Assembly (NCBI GenBank): GCA_030248065.1
Contig: JASAMV010005413.1
Span: 19,926-83,925, forward strand
Origin: Rhynchonema sp. JSB1_4
Taxonomy: Eukaryota > Nematoda > Chromadorea > Monhysterida > Xyalidae
Direction of reading: 5' to 3'
Length of the DNA stretch: 64,000 bases
In this document: in pieces, positions 1-15,700 of the stretch
Layout of the letters: each line of letters begins with the position of its first letter
Position numbering within the stretch: position 1 is the stretch's first letter
Position numbers and translations under genes: made by a program
The notes under the pieces: model-generated
What the model was told of the DNA's origin: nothing
Seen by the model: the letters and a program-made list of their open reading frames with translations, nothing else
Databases searched by the model: none

Positions 1-128
1 AAACTGCAGCAGTCATGTTTTGACATGTGACAAAAACATTTTCTGTTCCACCCAATTCTCGGCAGCTGATTGGTCAGATTTCACACAGAAAATGTTTTGT
101 TTCATTTCCATTTTCCATTTTCCAGTAT

Positions 129-219
129 GCCCTTAGTCATAATGGAAAATGGAAATGGAAAACTTGGACATAGAATATTTGTTGCATTTCCATTTCTATT
201 TTCCACTATGACTAAGGGC
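129..219. repeat. Short foldback
   Basis: The inverted repeat starts GCCCTTAGTCATAATGGAAA and ends with its complement ATGACTAAGGGC; the loop is about 25 bp. Confidence 0.7.
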
Positions 220-583
220 GCCCTTAGGCACATTAGTTTGACTAGATGTCTTCCTCCAATAGACAGTTTAGCCATCTTTATAGTCACATATTATTGCATC
301 TTCGGGCGGGACCCGGGCAACATTATAGCTTGGTGCCTATTATGACCAGCAGAGAAGTTCGCGCTGTGAACTACAATCCAACAAAACAAATTTTGTCAGG
401 AGGCCGGGATTGGGGTTCATTATAAATCAGCCACAGATAATGACTAGGTTGCCTTGAGGGCTGCATTGAAGCAAAAAATACCAATGTTATTGGTCAGACG
501 GTGAGGTGCTTTTGAGAGCAAGCTTTTGCGCAAGACCAGTGACACGTTGCTGTTTCGACCCGTAACGCCTGGACAGCTTAGAA

Positions 584-744
584 CGAACTTAGGTTAAATC
601 CGGAATCCGGAACCCGGAAATAATTTGCATGCAAAAAATACAAAACATTTCTGGGCTCCGGAATTACTTCCGGAAAACGCAAGAATTTGCATAAAGAATT
701 TATGCGTTTTCCGGAAATATTTCCGGATTCAACCTAAGCCCGTC
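584..744. repeat. CCGGAA-rich foldback
   Basis: The ends CTTAGGTTAAATCCGGAA / TTCCGGATTCAACCTAAG enclose repeated CCGGAA/TTCCGG units. A full relative is at 44046-44220 (GPCR intron) and a half copy at 14093-14180. The rest of 1-792 holds only another foldback (129-219) and no exon I can support. Confidence 0.72.
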
Positions 745-792
745 CTTAGGTGATCCGGATAATAACGAATAAGCAACTGTCCACAAACGTAC

Positions 793-3700
793 CATCCTCG
801 AGCACCCTTTTATTGATCGGTTCAGGCACGTCCTTTGCGTCCTTATCGTCCTTCTTCTTGCTCGACGTCGGCGATTTCGGCATCGGCAGATCGCCCGGCG
901 ATTCGGCGTCGATTTTGCGGAACTTTTCTCGCGCTTTGCGCGCACGTTTGATCTCCACTTCGGCGTTGGTCTTCTTGGAGTCTGCGAAATATCGGCATAT
1001 CATTAACTGTTATTATTTTTTCCATATGGAGAAAGTGCTTTGTGATGTTTTCAGTTATATGTATAGTCTAGCCACGTGCTCATGAGACGACTCTTTTTAA
1101 AGCTTGCTTGGCCAGGTTCAAAAATGCTCCGGTTACACGGGTTTTCGCAAACAAAAGAAAGATTTGGCCGAGAGACATGATGACAAGTTCCAGCTGGCTG
1201 ACCTCAATTTGTTGCGTGCTTGCGCGAACCACAACGTCGTTCAACACACAAATGTTTTGGGAGTCAAAAGGGAATTCACGCACCGAGGTGGAGAGCGTGT
1301 TTTTAAAAAATACATGCGTTTCTCTTTCTTTCGTTTCCGAAATACTTGGAACCGGAACATTATTGGATCCGTTCAAGTCAACTTCAAAATAAGTCGTCTC
1401 ATGAGTTCGTGGCTGAACTATAGGTCTTGCGTTGGTCACGTGACCGTTCTGCATGAACATTATTGCGAGGTTTACTGACTGCTGGAATAATGAAAATATA
1501 TCCTATCTGAGTGCAAAGCAGTCACGCCACTACGATCGAACTGGGTTTGAATTGCGCTTTACCGAACTAACCATCGTTCTGGAAAACATCGCCTTTCTCG
1601 AATTTGTCCTTGATCGATCCCAGCTCGGCCAAACCCGTGATGTTCTCGCGAGGCGGCGACTCGCCGCCCTGAAACATCAGGGTGCCATTTTTGATAAAGT
1701 TCGGTATATGTAATGCTTCATGCAAAATTTGAATTTAATTTCGTAAATTGGATTTATAAATATCTGGAATATTGGTGCCCTGCCTACTAGCATAAAGATG
1801 CGTCAGCCCAAATGCATGCAACAGGAGATAAAAGGTTCATGAAAACAGCAGCAAGCCGGGCGCAGGGCACTGGTATTCTAGAAAGATTATCCGGCAGGTA
1901 TTATACAGTACTGTATAGGCAAGCTGCACCAACATGAGCTCGATTTTGCACCTGGCAGAACAGTGAAACATTCTGACGTAGCTGCTGATTTGGGAAATGT
2001 TACACGTTGAAGAATACAAAATGGAGGATGAAGATTTTCTCTTTCTATTCGTTTTGAGTACACACCATCTTGGAATTCGGGCTCGTGTTGGTGCACTTTG
2101 TCTTTAGTTCGTTTAAGCCATGCTCAGCGAAAAAGAGGCCTCGAACCATGCAGTTATAGTGATTGTTGTGTTCATAGATAGGCGACAGACTATTAACGAT
2201 CGGAGCGGTCGCCCTCGGCGCGTATGAGAATCCATTGGTGTACGCTGATTGGTCGGCAAACTCGCGCTGTTCACGCAGTTCGACTTTTCGCAGTTGATCT
2301 TTGAATCGTTGGAATTCCAAATGGATTTCCGACTGTTTCTGACACTGAAGCTCGCGGAATTCTTCCTGACGTGTAGAAATGGAACAAGATAGCGGATAAG
2401 AGGTTTGAATGAGTGATGCAACGTTGACGGTTGAATAATTGTGGTTAAAATGACACAGCATGTTCTCTATTGTGACATACCCAATTCCAAAACCAAAAAA
2501 AACCAACCCAAAAAAAAAAAAACCAAAAACACAAACACAACAACATTCACTCAACTCCCCGTATACAGTCGTATTAGTCTTAGTGATCGGATCGGCTCTG
2601 CCTTGGCCCAGTGAGTGACATGCCGTTGGGACACAAAGATTTTGATGTCACCAATTTCGGCCACCGTAAATGTTGTTCAGTGGGTCTGGAGCAACTTTTT
2701 ACGCTAATCGAGATTCGGAGCACCAGTAAATTTCTTTAGATGCTGACGTGACCCAAGCAGGTCTTATCCGATCACCAAGTTTGATATCGCTCGTGATATC
2801 GGGACATTACATTTAGGGGTCAGCATACATAGGAAACTGATTTTCAGGTCACAGTGCGCGAAAAGAAGCAGTTAGACTGTACCATGATTTTCATGGCACA
2901 TTGCAGAGGTCATCAATCATGCAAGGGTGACGAGGTGCATGCAAAAACGCGAGAAACTCAAGCGAGAAAAATTCAAAAAAAATGTGGAAACCTCACCTCC
3001 TCATTATTCTGGAACTTTCCGCCTTCGAACGCTGCTTTGATGTTGCCCAGCTCGGCGCATCGCACGTCCACCTGTTGTTTCTCGGTGGGAGGCGCTTCGT
3101 GGGCGCCTTTCTCGAAACGCTCTTTGAATGAACCGAGTTCTGCAGTTATAGTTTGTGTTTTTTTGGATTTTTTTCGCTGTCTACCATTTATGCATTTGAG
3201 CTTCCACAGGTGTGCCGGCTAACTGCAATGTTTGTCATAATTAATGTTGAGTAAACTGAACAGTCAAATTTTCCTGAACATTATGTAGCTCGATACATTG
3301 AAACAGCAGTCAGCGTGCGCACTGGCTACTGTGCGCCGTGTGTTATTGGTCGCACAATGACTATATAAGAATGGGTCAAATTTTTTCCGGAATCGCAAAG
3401 CAGGCTAGTGACGGGGCAATGACGTTGCGTTGCGCGATCACACACAAAACACGTAGTAAAGAGAATGTTTCAGACCTGCGGCAACGTGGCTGATCTGCCA
3501 GATTATTTTCAGCTGAAAATGTTTTGTGAGAATCACAAATAGCACTAGTTAAGAGTGACTGAACGTGAAAGTCAGGATTGATTTTGATTAATTCTTATGG
3601 TCATTGTGCGACCAATACCACAGCAACTGAGGCCAGGCCTGACTTGACTGGCTGATGTTTCACATTTCCGTTTGTCTAGCATAAAATCGCATACAGCAAG

Positions 3701-6700
3701 GCAAACTGAGCAATCATTCCCATTCTGCAAACATGTCCACTTCAAACATGATGGAGAAATTTTAAATTTGATGTGATTGACCTCCAAATTTGATCTCCTC
3801 TCTCGGGCCGTGTTTCGTCAGCGTTTCTTCCCAGGCTTTGCCCTCCCTGAACTTCTTCATCGCTTCTGCGCTCACTGAAACACAATGTGAGGGGATGGGT
3901 GCAGGTATAACGGCACGCTGATGTTTCACAACCATAAAATAAATGCGGCTTGAACTTGGTGACCGGTTCGATATCCTGTCTTGCTCGTCATACATATATG
4001 AGATAAGTTTCGTCGATCTAAACCGACCACGTTTTGGAAACGGCAAAACTCAACTGTTGAGGTGGACTGATCACCAGGCGTGCACACTTTTATTATCATT
4101 GTTTTAGTGACAATAGACACATTAGCACAGCAAAAAAAAACAAAAAAAAGTTGCAAATGACCATACAACATGTCCGCAGCCCAAGCACCGCGCAGTACCA
4201 AGTGCGATAGTGAAATTTTGAGTCTTCCGCTTTAGGCTAACGGTAGAGTAGTCAACTCAAGTGGTCAACCGCCCTCGTCGTCCAGGGAGCCCTAAATGAG
4301 CTTGAGCAATTATACATGGGAGTTGACCATCTAAGTTGACGACAGTAGCATAAGCCCCGGCTTTGTGTCCTAGCCAGAAGCGTGCGTGCATGTGCGTTCT
4401 TTGTGCGCAGGTCAATTTTTATGGTACAGACGTCTCTGAATCAGCAAGCACAGCTTAACTCAAGGGCAACGGCGCACTTGTGGACTGGAAAGAGACCCAA
4501 GCGCAGTTTGCCGTCACCGCACAGTTTTTGTGACCAGAAAGAATAGTAACCAATTGACCTGGCCAAGTAACAGATATACGTGTGTAGAACTGAGCACAGT
4601 GCATAAGCTATGTACATAATAAGCCTGACTTGAGTTGTCAATGGTCTCAATCGGGTGTTGCTCAGCTGATGTTTCAGCGTTGACTGGCAGGTCAGTGGCA
4701 ATGTAGCGGCGATAGCGAAGAAAGCGCAGAAAGGCCTGTTTCGGGTGCTCTTGCGCTAAAAGGCGAGATGCATGTACATATTGGTCGGTGTCAACTTCGG
4801 CATGCAATCCGAACATGAACAACGGATAGTCTAGGATAATAGAAGCTTTCTTGGCCCGGTATTCTCTCAAATATGTCCTGTATGTGTTGTCGATCAGCCC
4901 AGACCAGCGCAAGCTATGCAGTGCCTGCTTGTTTATTTGGTGGTGTGAAACCTGCGTAGCTTTTCGAAAAATTGGGATCCATAATTTGTCATGCATCATG
5001 CAGATCTACAGTAGATAAAGCATGCGAGAAGCGAAAACATCAAAAACCCAATCAGATCAAAGTGTCAAAATCCGCAGGCCGTGTCCACAAAGTGGAGACA
5101 GTTTCATATACAGGATGGATGCAATTTACGCACGCTTCTTGAGAGCGTAGATTGTGGAACAATAACGTTTTGCACAAAACGCTCCTGCCACCACCACGGG
5201 CGCAACTGTCATTACACATTGCAACTACAGCCCATCTTCTAATTACCAATGAAACAAAGCCAGCAAGCAAACGGAAAAAGGACACTTTTATATTCTTACT
5301 GCTGGTATCGATTTCGAGCTCCTTCTGCGCGCGGGGCTCGTTTTCTCCCTGCGTCTTTTCCTTGAATCGATCCTTGACCCCGATCAATCTCAATTCTTCC
5401 AATTCTGCGTTTCGATCCATTTTGCCGCCCTCCGCCGTCTCAACTTGGCCTTGCTCCCATTTGGATTTGAGCGATTTGGTCTCGAAATGCAACTGTAAAG
5501 ACGCGTATATTATGGACTTTGATGACAGTGTAATCTGTTCTGTGCAATGGTTCTCAGTCTCATACGTACTGGATATTCAGGCCCGTTAGGTTCGCAGGCC
5601 TAACTGTAGGCCCAGAAGCCTGAGCCTAAAATGTCACGAGAGATCGCAGAGTCAGCCGGATAAACGATATTATCAGGATTGAATATTCGACTCCAGGCTC
5701 ACGATTGGCCTGACGGGAAGTCGAAATTGGTTTGACGTGACTGAGGTCTTTCATATGATAATCAGCCTGCTCAAGATGTTCTTAGCCTGAAGATCGTAAA
5801 TATCCCGAACCCAACAAGAGATCCCTTGACCTGTTCCCGTTTCTTCTTGCGCGATCCTTTCACAATGTCACCATTCACCGTCTCATTTTCTTCTTCATCT
5901 GATTCTGATTGCGAACCACCGTCGACCAACCTTGAAGAATCAGGGCACAGCTTGATGAGAATTTCCGGTGTTCCGGGTAGAATAATGAGAAAATATAAGA
6001 AGAACAAACAAATGGGCATACACGCACTTGCTCATTCTCTCCTTCACGGCGCCTTTCTGCAGCACTTCATCATCGATATTCGATCGTCGCGTCACGCCAC
6101 CGCCCTCCGCCTGATCGGCCTGTTTCTGCCACCGATTTTTCACATTCGACAGACTCGGCAGACTGTCAAGGTCGTCCGTCGGTTTCAGACCGGCTGCAAA
6201 TATAAAACAGTTTACATTTTTAATGTAACAATTCTGTTTACGTTGGTTTTGATGGTTCGTTTCAACTCTGTGCTTCCGCAGAGATAGGTGGTGCACCAGG
6301 TCATCGTCAGTGCAAATCCACAAGATGTCGCCACGAGTTGCAAACTTACAAGCTGACACCGATATAGAAAGTTAGCGACGCCCTATACGAAGCAAAGGTT
6401 GTGTTGAGTGTGCTCAAATGCGGACCCCATGGTGTTATACATGGCACTAATATTCCGACTTTTATTAAATTTTCAGACGAAAAGTTACCGATTTTGTAAA
6501 ATATTGTCCGGCTAATTGGCGGCGAACATTGCTCGTAGAGCGTGGCGGCCATAATAATGATGTTGCTTGATTGTCTTTCACTCCGGGTGTATTTGAGCGA
6601 GTTTTACACTTCGGTTTGTGATTATTTTTCTATCGGGAACGAATCTTTTTATATTTAGCGCAGAGACTCGCGTTTGAGATTATCTTATTCAGACGTGCCT

Positions 6701-9700
6701 TTGTACATCACGGCTGGTCGCATATTAAATAGAATCAGATCATCACGAATATTATTGAGGTCGTATGTTAGTCTGGCGCAACACGATATTTCTGTGCGGA
6801 ATGCTGTAGTTAATGGTTCACGCCCTGAATATTGCAGATGCGGATAATAAGGTGATGTAACAATGTGGTGAAGGACACGAAAAATACCAGGAGCAACAAA
6901 CAATACTGAGTTACCTAAATTTTTCGTAGGTGTTGAGCATAATTGGGCATAGAGGCCTACCAACTCTGTGGGAGGGTCCATTGAGTAAATGGCCTTAGGA
7001 ACCTGTTGTTTTCTGCGCCAAACTGCACCTATACTATAGATATCCAGACCACGGCTATTTTCGACGCGTCACAAAATCTGATTATGTTTGTTTTCTCACA
7101 CAAAATCTGATCAATGAAAAAACACGGATAAAATTCTCGCACGCGAGCGCATGCTTTGCATACAATTAGATCGCGAAATCTAAATAATAGGAATGGTAAA
7201 GGCAATGATCGTGGAGCAAAATTTCACACCTTCGGTGACGTTGACGTGCGCTGATTCAAGACCTTCTAACCCAGATAATTTCAAACCGAACGCGCTTAGC
7301 CTTGACGATTTAGAAGTGCTGTTGGTGAAAAGGTGACATTATTCGTGTGCAGGTGCTTGTAAATCATGAGACATTATTGATGCTGGAGGATAACACAATT
7401 ATCGCGGGTGTAAAGTTTGGCACTTTTAGGTGGAAAGTTTAAACTGTTACGCGCTGTAGAAAAGAATCTCTCTGTTTCCTACCAAACAGTGCAAATTGCT
7501 CTGATAAAACCGCAGCGACCATGTTTCGACCGTTACAAAAGTGTTTCCAACTAATATTCGAATGTTAGTGCTGTGGACATGAAAACCTATGAGTAAACAT
7601 TTTTATCGCATATGCAAAATGCGTCATTATATTTGTACGTGCTTTATTCAGAGACACGCGGCACTAACATTCTCAATTCACCATGGCCCGTGGTCACTAT
7701 CATACAGGGCGCTGCGTGAGCATAGTATGTAAGTTTTTGCTTTCTGAAGTGTTCCGCCAGTAACACTTGTGTCTGTCGAGCATCAAAGTTCGGGCTCGGA
7801 TCGGTTTACACAAGGTATGTAAAATCGCTCTCGTATACCGCGCATTTCACTGTGCAACATCAGTGTATCGATACATGATTGTGCAACCAGTGCACGGCTG
7901 GTTGGCTGATGTTTCACAAGTCTCCAAATATCTGAATAAATATGTCAAACAATGTTCTTAAACCCAGACCAGGATCGAACACCAATTTTCATACCAAACT
8001 TTCACCATTATGTATATTGACATATGTACAGTGTGGCCCAAGGTCACCTTATCTTTATATCTCAACTCTGCAACTCTGTGTCTGATAAGCAGAGCCTCTC
8101 ACTGCCCAATTGAACGTCTTATTTTTCTGCTTGATATTATGATGTCAAGAGTGTTCTGGCATTTGTTGTGTTGGACAAGGCAAGAAAGATTTCGGTGCCA
8201 ACATACGCATTTTTAGTTTCTGTTCGTGTGTGTGGCTCGTTTTATTCTTCGCATTAAGGTCAGGACCAAACTGAAGACTGGAGACACCGTTTGCAAGGTG
8301 TACTCATGAAACTCCGTTTTCCAACGTCACCCTTTACACTTTGACGTTGTGTAACATCAGGATTAGATTTACGTCCCTCCACACAAAATCCGCAGTCTGA
8401 GCATAGTATGTTTGAGGGTTTGCAAGAAACAAAAATACGCAAATATACAACCTTAACTACCCGACTAATACCTGGGTAATCGAGGAATGCCTCGCTCAAA
8501 ACAAGAACATTCTGCCTTCTCAAGTGTCGTATCAATTGACGCAGCACCACACGTTTTTGTTTCGGGTGTGGAGCACTGTTCAACCACAAGTGGAGGAACA
8601 GGAAACAAAATACACATTGTTGTCGGACGAGAAATTTTTGGGAACACAATGGTTGAAAAAGCATTTTGTTTGTTGATACTTTCTGCATCGGATTTAAATG
8701 TTGTATTTCCGATGCGGCTTACGGAGATTTTAGCAGAATGTTTTGGTTGCATTTTGTCAGTTTTTGTTTATTCTTCTCAAGAGAATTTTGTTTGGTGTGG
8801 TTTTTTCACACGTGCAATAACGTTTGCCGAGACATTTCTGAATAAATATTTGACAAAATCGCCGCAAGCTTTTTGGTTGTTTTTTTTTGGCAGAAACCAC
8901 GTTGCGCAGGGTAGTGTGACTCTCAAGATGTTCCACAAACACACATGCTCGTTACAAAAAGTAAAGTTATTGAACGAACGAAACACAAATGGCGCTTACT
9001 CGACCAATTCGTAACTCAGGGAAAGGGCGATGAAGAACAATGATTTCGTAATGTCCGAGCTCATTACTACAGTCGGACTGTGGCTGGCTTTCCGGTTGTC
9101 CACAGAGACCTCACGGCAAGCCAAAGCATGTAGAGGTGTTCAGGCCCAGAAGTTCAGGCCCGACCTTTTTAGGCCCAGTTTTTCATCAGGCCTAGCCGAT
9201 TCAGGCCCAGCATATTTGACCCATTTATAGGCCTAGGCTCCAGCCGGGCCTGAACCTGTGCCGCGGGATTGTACCGTCGCACAGACGCGGAGTCGTAGTT
9301 ACAAACCCCCAAGCATAAAACAGCAAAAAAAGAAAATCAAAAAAGAGAACGCCAGACTTCACTCACATCGCACGACGGATTTGTCCAATTGTTTCGGTTT
9401 GCTCACCAACGCATATTCTTCGTCGTCGCTATCGTCCGCGGCACGCTCAACTCGGGGACGGTCAACATCTGGATATGGTTCGAAGCATATTTTGCCAAAT
9501 CACAGAAATTCTGCGTTTCGAAAGTAAGAGCTCCGAGAGCGGGTGCATACGGGTGGGCATAATGCTAGATTTATCTTTTGGAGGTAGTGAAATATTGTCA
9601 CATCATGGTTAACCGTAAAAATTCACGAATATCGTCGGTTTGGCAGGCATCAAACTTTGTATATTTGCAATTAGTCCGTCGGTATTGCGATTGCCACGTG

Positions 9701-12700
9701 ACGTTTTTGTTGCAAGGATATGATATTTACTACACGGTGCCACTATATAATTTCCACCGAAAGCAGGAAATGGTAAATCTCGAACTAATTGTAAAAGTAC
9801 ATACCATTGACGAAAAATAGGAACATTGAGCAAAGCAGCAGATCTGGTAGCATTGTTACCTAAATTTGATATCACCAAACGCACGAGAAGGCACCAACGT
9901 AGAAAAGTACCTTATGTTTGCACATAATACATCAAATACACTCAGCGATCACTGCTCTCGGTGGGATAGGTGACCACGTTATGGGAACACAAAAGTAAGT
10001 TTTCAATTACGTTGCCTCATGCATTTTTACAGACGCAGAGAACCTCCCGTTCGAAGTCGAGGCAGGCAACAAGCTCAACACACACACACAGTCAACAAAG
10101 CCACGCAGCTGACACACACACAGCTTGTGTGACTGAAACGGGAGCTTTCTCTGCGTTTCTGTAAAAATGCATGAGGCAGCGAAATTAGAAATTTACGATA
10201 CACCTTTTCAATGCGCTGCACATTTACCTTCAGTTTCATTCGGATCGAATTTGCCGACCATGTCCGGATGCAGTGTTTCCATCAAATGCAGCTTGCAATA
10301 GATCTTGCTCTCGTGCGCGTTGTAATTGAACACGCTGAAACATCAGCTTGACGGTGAACAGGTGGGAAATGGTGCGAAAATTTGAGTTTAGAAAATTTTG
10401 CGTTTGACACAAAAATTCGATAAAGCTTGGCCTTTCTTTGTTCGTAGACCAGTTTTACAGTTAGAATATTGGACTTTTTAAAAAAGAGAAATGACAAATA
10501 GATAGCAGATTGAGGTTTATCGAAAAACCTAAGATATTCGGCCACTTTTCTACTTTTCATTGAGGGTGCTCAATCGGAAATCATTCGAATGATTCGGTTG
10601 TAAAAACCGAAAATGAAAATGCCCAAGTGTATGAAAATGATTCATCGTGTAGATACATACACATAAAGCACTGAAGAAGCATACACAAACGAATCAAACA
10701 CGCAGACATAAAGAGCGCTACAAGATGCACATTTTGGTTTTCGTACAAAAGACACCACGAGTGTTCCTTTGTGTTTTTCATGTCAGCTTCAGAGACCACC
10801 ATGGCTGGGTTGTTGATACAGAGACGACTCCTATATTTGGTATTTGTTGCCTTGCGTTTAAACGTGACAAGACAAGAAGACATGTATATGTATTCTGTTC
10901 CCCCGATCCAACCCAATTTCCGGAATAGGCTACATAGCTCTCTGGACTTGCGCAAGTATCTTTCTTGCGATAAGTGACAATAATAACATAGATTTGTCCA
11001 AGACTCTAATTTTTGCATGGGAAGTTTCCATATAACCGGGTACAGACATCAAATGACCAAAGTGAATATATTTTTGACATACAGTTCCGGGTGCAATTCT
11101 AGGCTGAAAGTTGAAGTCGCGTGCACGCGGGTGCACGCGACTTCCTAGTGCTAAAACATAGGGAGCGCACGCCAGCGCACGCGCAAAACCTCGCGTGCAC
11201 GCGCGTGCACGCGAAGTTACTTCGACTTTTGCCTATACTTTGCACTGTTTCGCACGCGCGTGCACGCGCGTGCACGCGACTTCAACTTTCAGCCTAGAAT
11301 TGCACCCGGTACTGTAAGTGCTGAAGCAGAACACAAGCTATGGTGTAGGAACAACGACCAAAATATTGCATCAAAGGGTTCGAAAAGAACCATATTTTGT
11401 TCAGAATATAGAGCAGCAGGGTTCAGGAACCCCCTAAATTTGATGTCTGAAGTAACCACAAGGCGAATTGTTTCTGTATCACCTGCTTTTCAGAAGCCTA
11501 TATTTCCCTACCCAGGGTGCATTTTTCATTGAAAAGAAAAATACCAATTCGCGGAATGAACAGTCAGCTTCAAAGCATCGAAAAAGCACACATGAAATAA
11601 TGTATGGGGTTTTTGTTGTCGAATTAAAATGAGCCGGTCATGAGATGCCATATGTTGCTGTGAGTCAGTCAGTTTGGCAGTGAGACTAACGAAAACCGAA
11701 AGGACACCCGCAGACATTGGGAATTATCTTCAATTGGAATATTCGTGCCACGCGTAGAAGCCAACAGCATGCCTTGACATGACAGCCTCGACGGAACACC
11801 GGAATGCGATGAGCCACATGAGCAAATGCTTTACACTGTATATGCCGAAATGCACGGCACTAATATTCTAATTTCAAGCTGCAGAATGCCTTTCCAAAGC
11901 TGCATAATACGTGAATTGCAAGCAACGTTGTAACGAAAATGCTAACGTGCATCATCGTTTGCAAACACTGAAATTCGGAAACGTGTTAGCCATGGTCTGG
12001 TCTTGCTCTGTGGCTTTGGTCTTGATTCATGGGGGTTGGTATACTGAATGGATCTCACAATGGATTACAAACATGAGCCCCAACGTGAAGCTGTACCACG
12101 CTAAAAGTGCTTGAAGGAAAAGCAAAGACAAAATAAATCAGATGCGGGTAACCATACCTACAATAGGTGCTCTGAATACTCTCTCATGATTTGGTTTCGT
12201 CACGGAATGATGCTATGTATAAATTTGGCGTTAGAATTTTCGTGCCGAATGCAGCATGGTTCTATGGAAACAAAAACAATTAACTTGTGGTTTTTCTGAC
12301 GCAAATCTGTCCCAAGCCAAAGCTACATACCGATTGAACCCCGACACAAATGAGTTTGACATGAGGCAATAATTTCAAAACTCCAGTTCCAATTCAAACT
12401 GGCATATAATTTCACAGTCGATTAGTGCATACCGCAGCTATGCATACCAAAGGGGGGATTTCACAGATGCTGGTGGATTATTCGTGGCAATGCATATTTG
12501 AGCGAAAATCAGAAAGCCAGAAATGGGGATTATACACTTTGCCCTTGTGTGCGTGTGGGGGCAAAGCAATGTGTGTTATTTGGTCAGCGGAGCACCATCG
12601 GATCCGTTACACAGCGCACGAAACGGCTCCGAGCCCGACTTTCACTGGATTTCGGGTACCAAAGCCTTCATAAGTTCAGGTTCCTAAGTATGTTGGCTTG

Positions 12701-15700
12701 CATGGTGCATTCAGAATATTAAAGGCGGTGACACCAGTAAACAAATACTTACATACATAATCAGTGTGCGTGTGTGTTCGCGCAAGATGGAACTGTTTCT
12801 GAAAGCAAGCCAAATCTGGACAGAAACTGAAGATTCCTGGGACATCGCGGGTGCAGGTTTCGAAAACATAGTGGCCAATGGTAGAAAGTCCGAAAGTTCC
12901 AAAATAGCTTTCGTCAATTTTAATTCGATGAGTAATCATGATGATGAAACATCACCGGGTCACCCCTGGTGAAATCCCGCATCCAAAAACAAATGCGGCC
13001 AAAGATGTACCTTGGAAGATGTGTACCTTACGTTATGCAATGGTATAAGACATCGGACGATGTAATGTAATGTGTATATCGCTTTACACAAATGACAAAC
13101 CCCATATTACACGTTCCGCCGAATTTGCAGCGAACAAAATTAGCTTTTAGCTCGTTAAGGTTCAGTTCACTAAATTCTCGCATGCACAAGGCATCCCGGA
13201 ACCCAGACTCCAGGACCCAATTGGTGCATTACGCAGTGATCAGATTATTACAAGCACACATTAGATACACACAAGGGCAATGGTCAAACGCGCGCGCACA
13301 GTAAACAAATCATAAATGTCCACCAAATGTAGTTTAGTTTGGCGCTTCTGGGGGTACTACCCCAGTTCGGATGCGGTTACTTTTAACGAGGTTTGCTTTT
13401 GGATAAAATCTTATTGGAGCAAAAATAATTCGAGAATCAACCGAGAGAGAATATTATTATTTTTGACCAGCGTAAAAGTTGTTCCGATCACCATGTTTGG
13501 CGTGCACGCGCAAGAAAATCCAAGTGATGTCATACAAGGTACACGAGTTTGCCTTGTGCCAGTTCAGTGTCCCTTCCTGCACGTGTATCATTTGAGATCG
13601 CCACAGCAGAGAGGAGGCTGTGTATATGTATGGATGACCGATCCGAAACTTTGTGGTGTACTTCACATTGTGACCAATCATTGGAATCTATGGGACAAGA
13701 AATAATGTAATAATGTTTCAAACTGGATTTGGTAACTTTTGTCCTCACAGCTCACACAAAAGTTTTGTCACAGAAGTTATTGTGCAATTCAAATAAGCAG
13801 CATGTGGTTTTGATCTGCCCTGTGTTTATGGGGTGAACAACACAATTGGTGTCATTTAGTGCATGGTGGTCAAACGTGGTCAATAGATAATGACACTGTG
13901 AGAATATCAGATAATTAGTGCCATGCACATAGAGCCTAAAAGAGAGAGTACTTCCATACACAGCTAATGCGGCTTAAAACACAGCTGTCCGTAATTTGTA
14001 ATTCAGCACCGCTAGCGGGCTTTGAATAATAGTTTTTTCGTGAAGGGTAATTTTTAAAGGATAATTTCTATCAGCAAGAATTTTCCATGCTCAGGCTAAA
14101 TCCGGAAACCGGAATCCGGAAATATTTCCAGAATCCGAAAAGGTTTTGCAATTTTGCCTGCAAATTGTTTCCGCGTTCCACATTGAAAATCGGCCCTTAC
14201 ACGCGGGACACAAAAATATAATCAACTCACTGTTCATATGGACACTATTAAAATAAATCAGTTTGCATTGCGCGCACTTCCGAACGCTTCAACAAATGTA
14301 ATTCTCACAGTTTGAGTTGATTCACGCACCCGGCAAGCTTTTTATTGGAATGAAACCGGTGTTGCACCAACAATAGCCCAAATTCTCAAAAGTGTTGGTG
14401 GCGCCCCCAAAAAAATAACAACTTTCCCAATTTGTTGTATGCTTTGGAATTTGGGCACGATTTGGGCACAAAAGGGAATTTACGCGCCTAGTTGGAGAGC
14501 GTCAGATGTATCAAATACACTTGTTGCGCAACCCCCCCCCTTGTCCAGTGGTGGTGGCGCTTTCAATAACCTGTTGGGCCAATGCTACAATTTCGGCATG
14601 TGATGAGAAGAAAAAGAAACTCATACCAAAATAAAATACCAATATCAAATGCAATGCAATGCAATAAGAACAAAATATCGACTTCACCCTCAGCAACAAA
14701 CAGCCTCAGACAAGCAAAAACCTGAATCAGTGTAGTTCCAAAGGTGAGATAAATGAAAGCGAACGTGAAAATTGAATGAAAATGGGCAATTTTCGCACGC
14801 GCAAACGCGAAACGTTTTTTGTGACACAATCAAACACTTTGACAAGTCACGCATGTTGTGACCCTCAGTGCACCATTAAACACCATTTTTGTTTTAATTT
14901 CGGTTCCGAACAAGGAATGTGCGGAACTGGAACACTGGAACCTACCACTTGAAAAATTTCAAAGACCCCTGCAGAGGACATCTCTAATCGCTAATTTCTC
15001 AGTATTTTTGGAGGTCTCTCTTTGCCTCTGGTTTTGAGGCCACTTTCACATAGAAATGGCGTTCACGTTCAACGTTCGTATGATAGAGAAACCGAAGCTG
15101 GCGTTTGGAAGGTAAAATAGAAAATAATTCGAAGTCTGGTGAATTCCAAAGAAACTTAGAAAACTAAATAGAAAAGAAAGTGACACCAGATATGGGCTTT
15201 GCAGTCACAAATACGGCTTCATTCAGTTCTACTTTTAGGCGTAAAATGGAAGCAAACATTTTTTTAATGAGTACTTTCGACATTTGAATTGCATTCACGG
15301 AAGCAAAAACGCACAATGGCGTACCATATCGTGTCCTCTGTATTTAGCAATAACGATACTCACGTGTTTATGTTATAAATGTTGTGAATGCGCAAATGCA
15401 CAATGAAATTTTCAAATCAATTAGCGTAATTCAAGGTGACTTCAGTTTTTGATGGCTAAAAAACGAAAATGACACAAAGCATATCGGATGTCAGTCAATC
15501 AAATGAAATTTTCGATGAAAGAGTGCTTGTGAGGGTTTTTCATAATGCAGAATGTCAGAATTATTTCAAATTGGAATAAAATGAAACATGAAATTTCGTT
15601 CCACGCGTATAACATTTTCATGCCAAACGGCAATGTCAGAAATAGGATCTCGAGCTCGAAAGTTTTCCAGGTTTCCTTCTTAACAAACTGTTGCGGTTGA

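Noticed and set aside
8487..9014. 175-aa open frame inside an intron of the LIM gene
   Set aside because: Opposing frames of similar length overlap it on the minus strand and no family is recognisable.
14525..14542. C-run (and the G-run near 57559) as quadruplex-type elements
   Set aside because: Single homopolymer runs without the spaced pattern needed; likely simple slippage.
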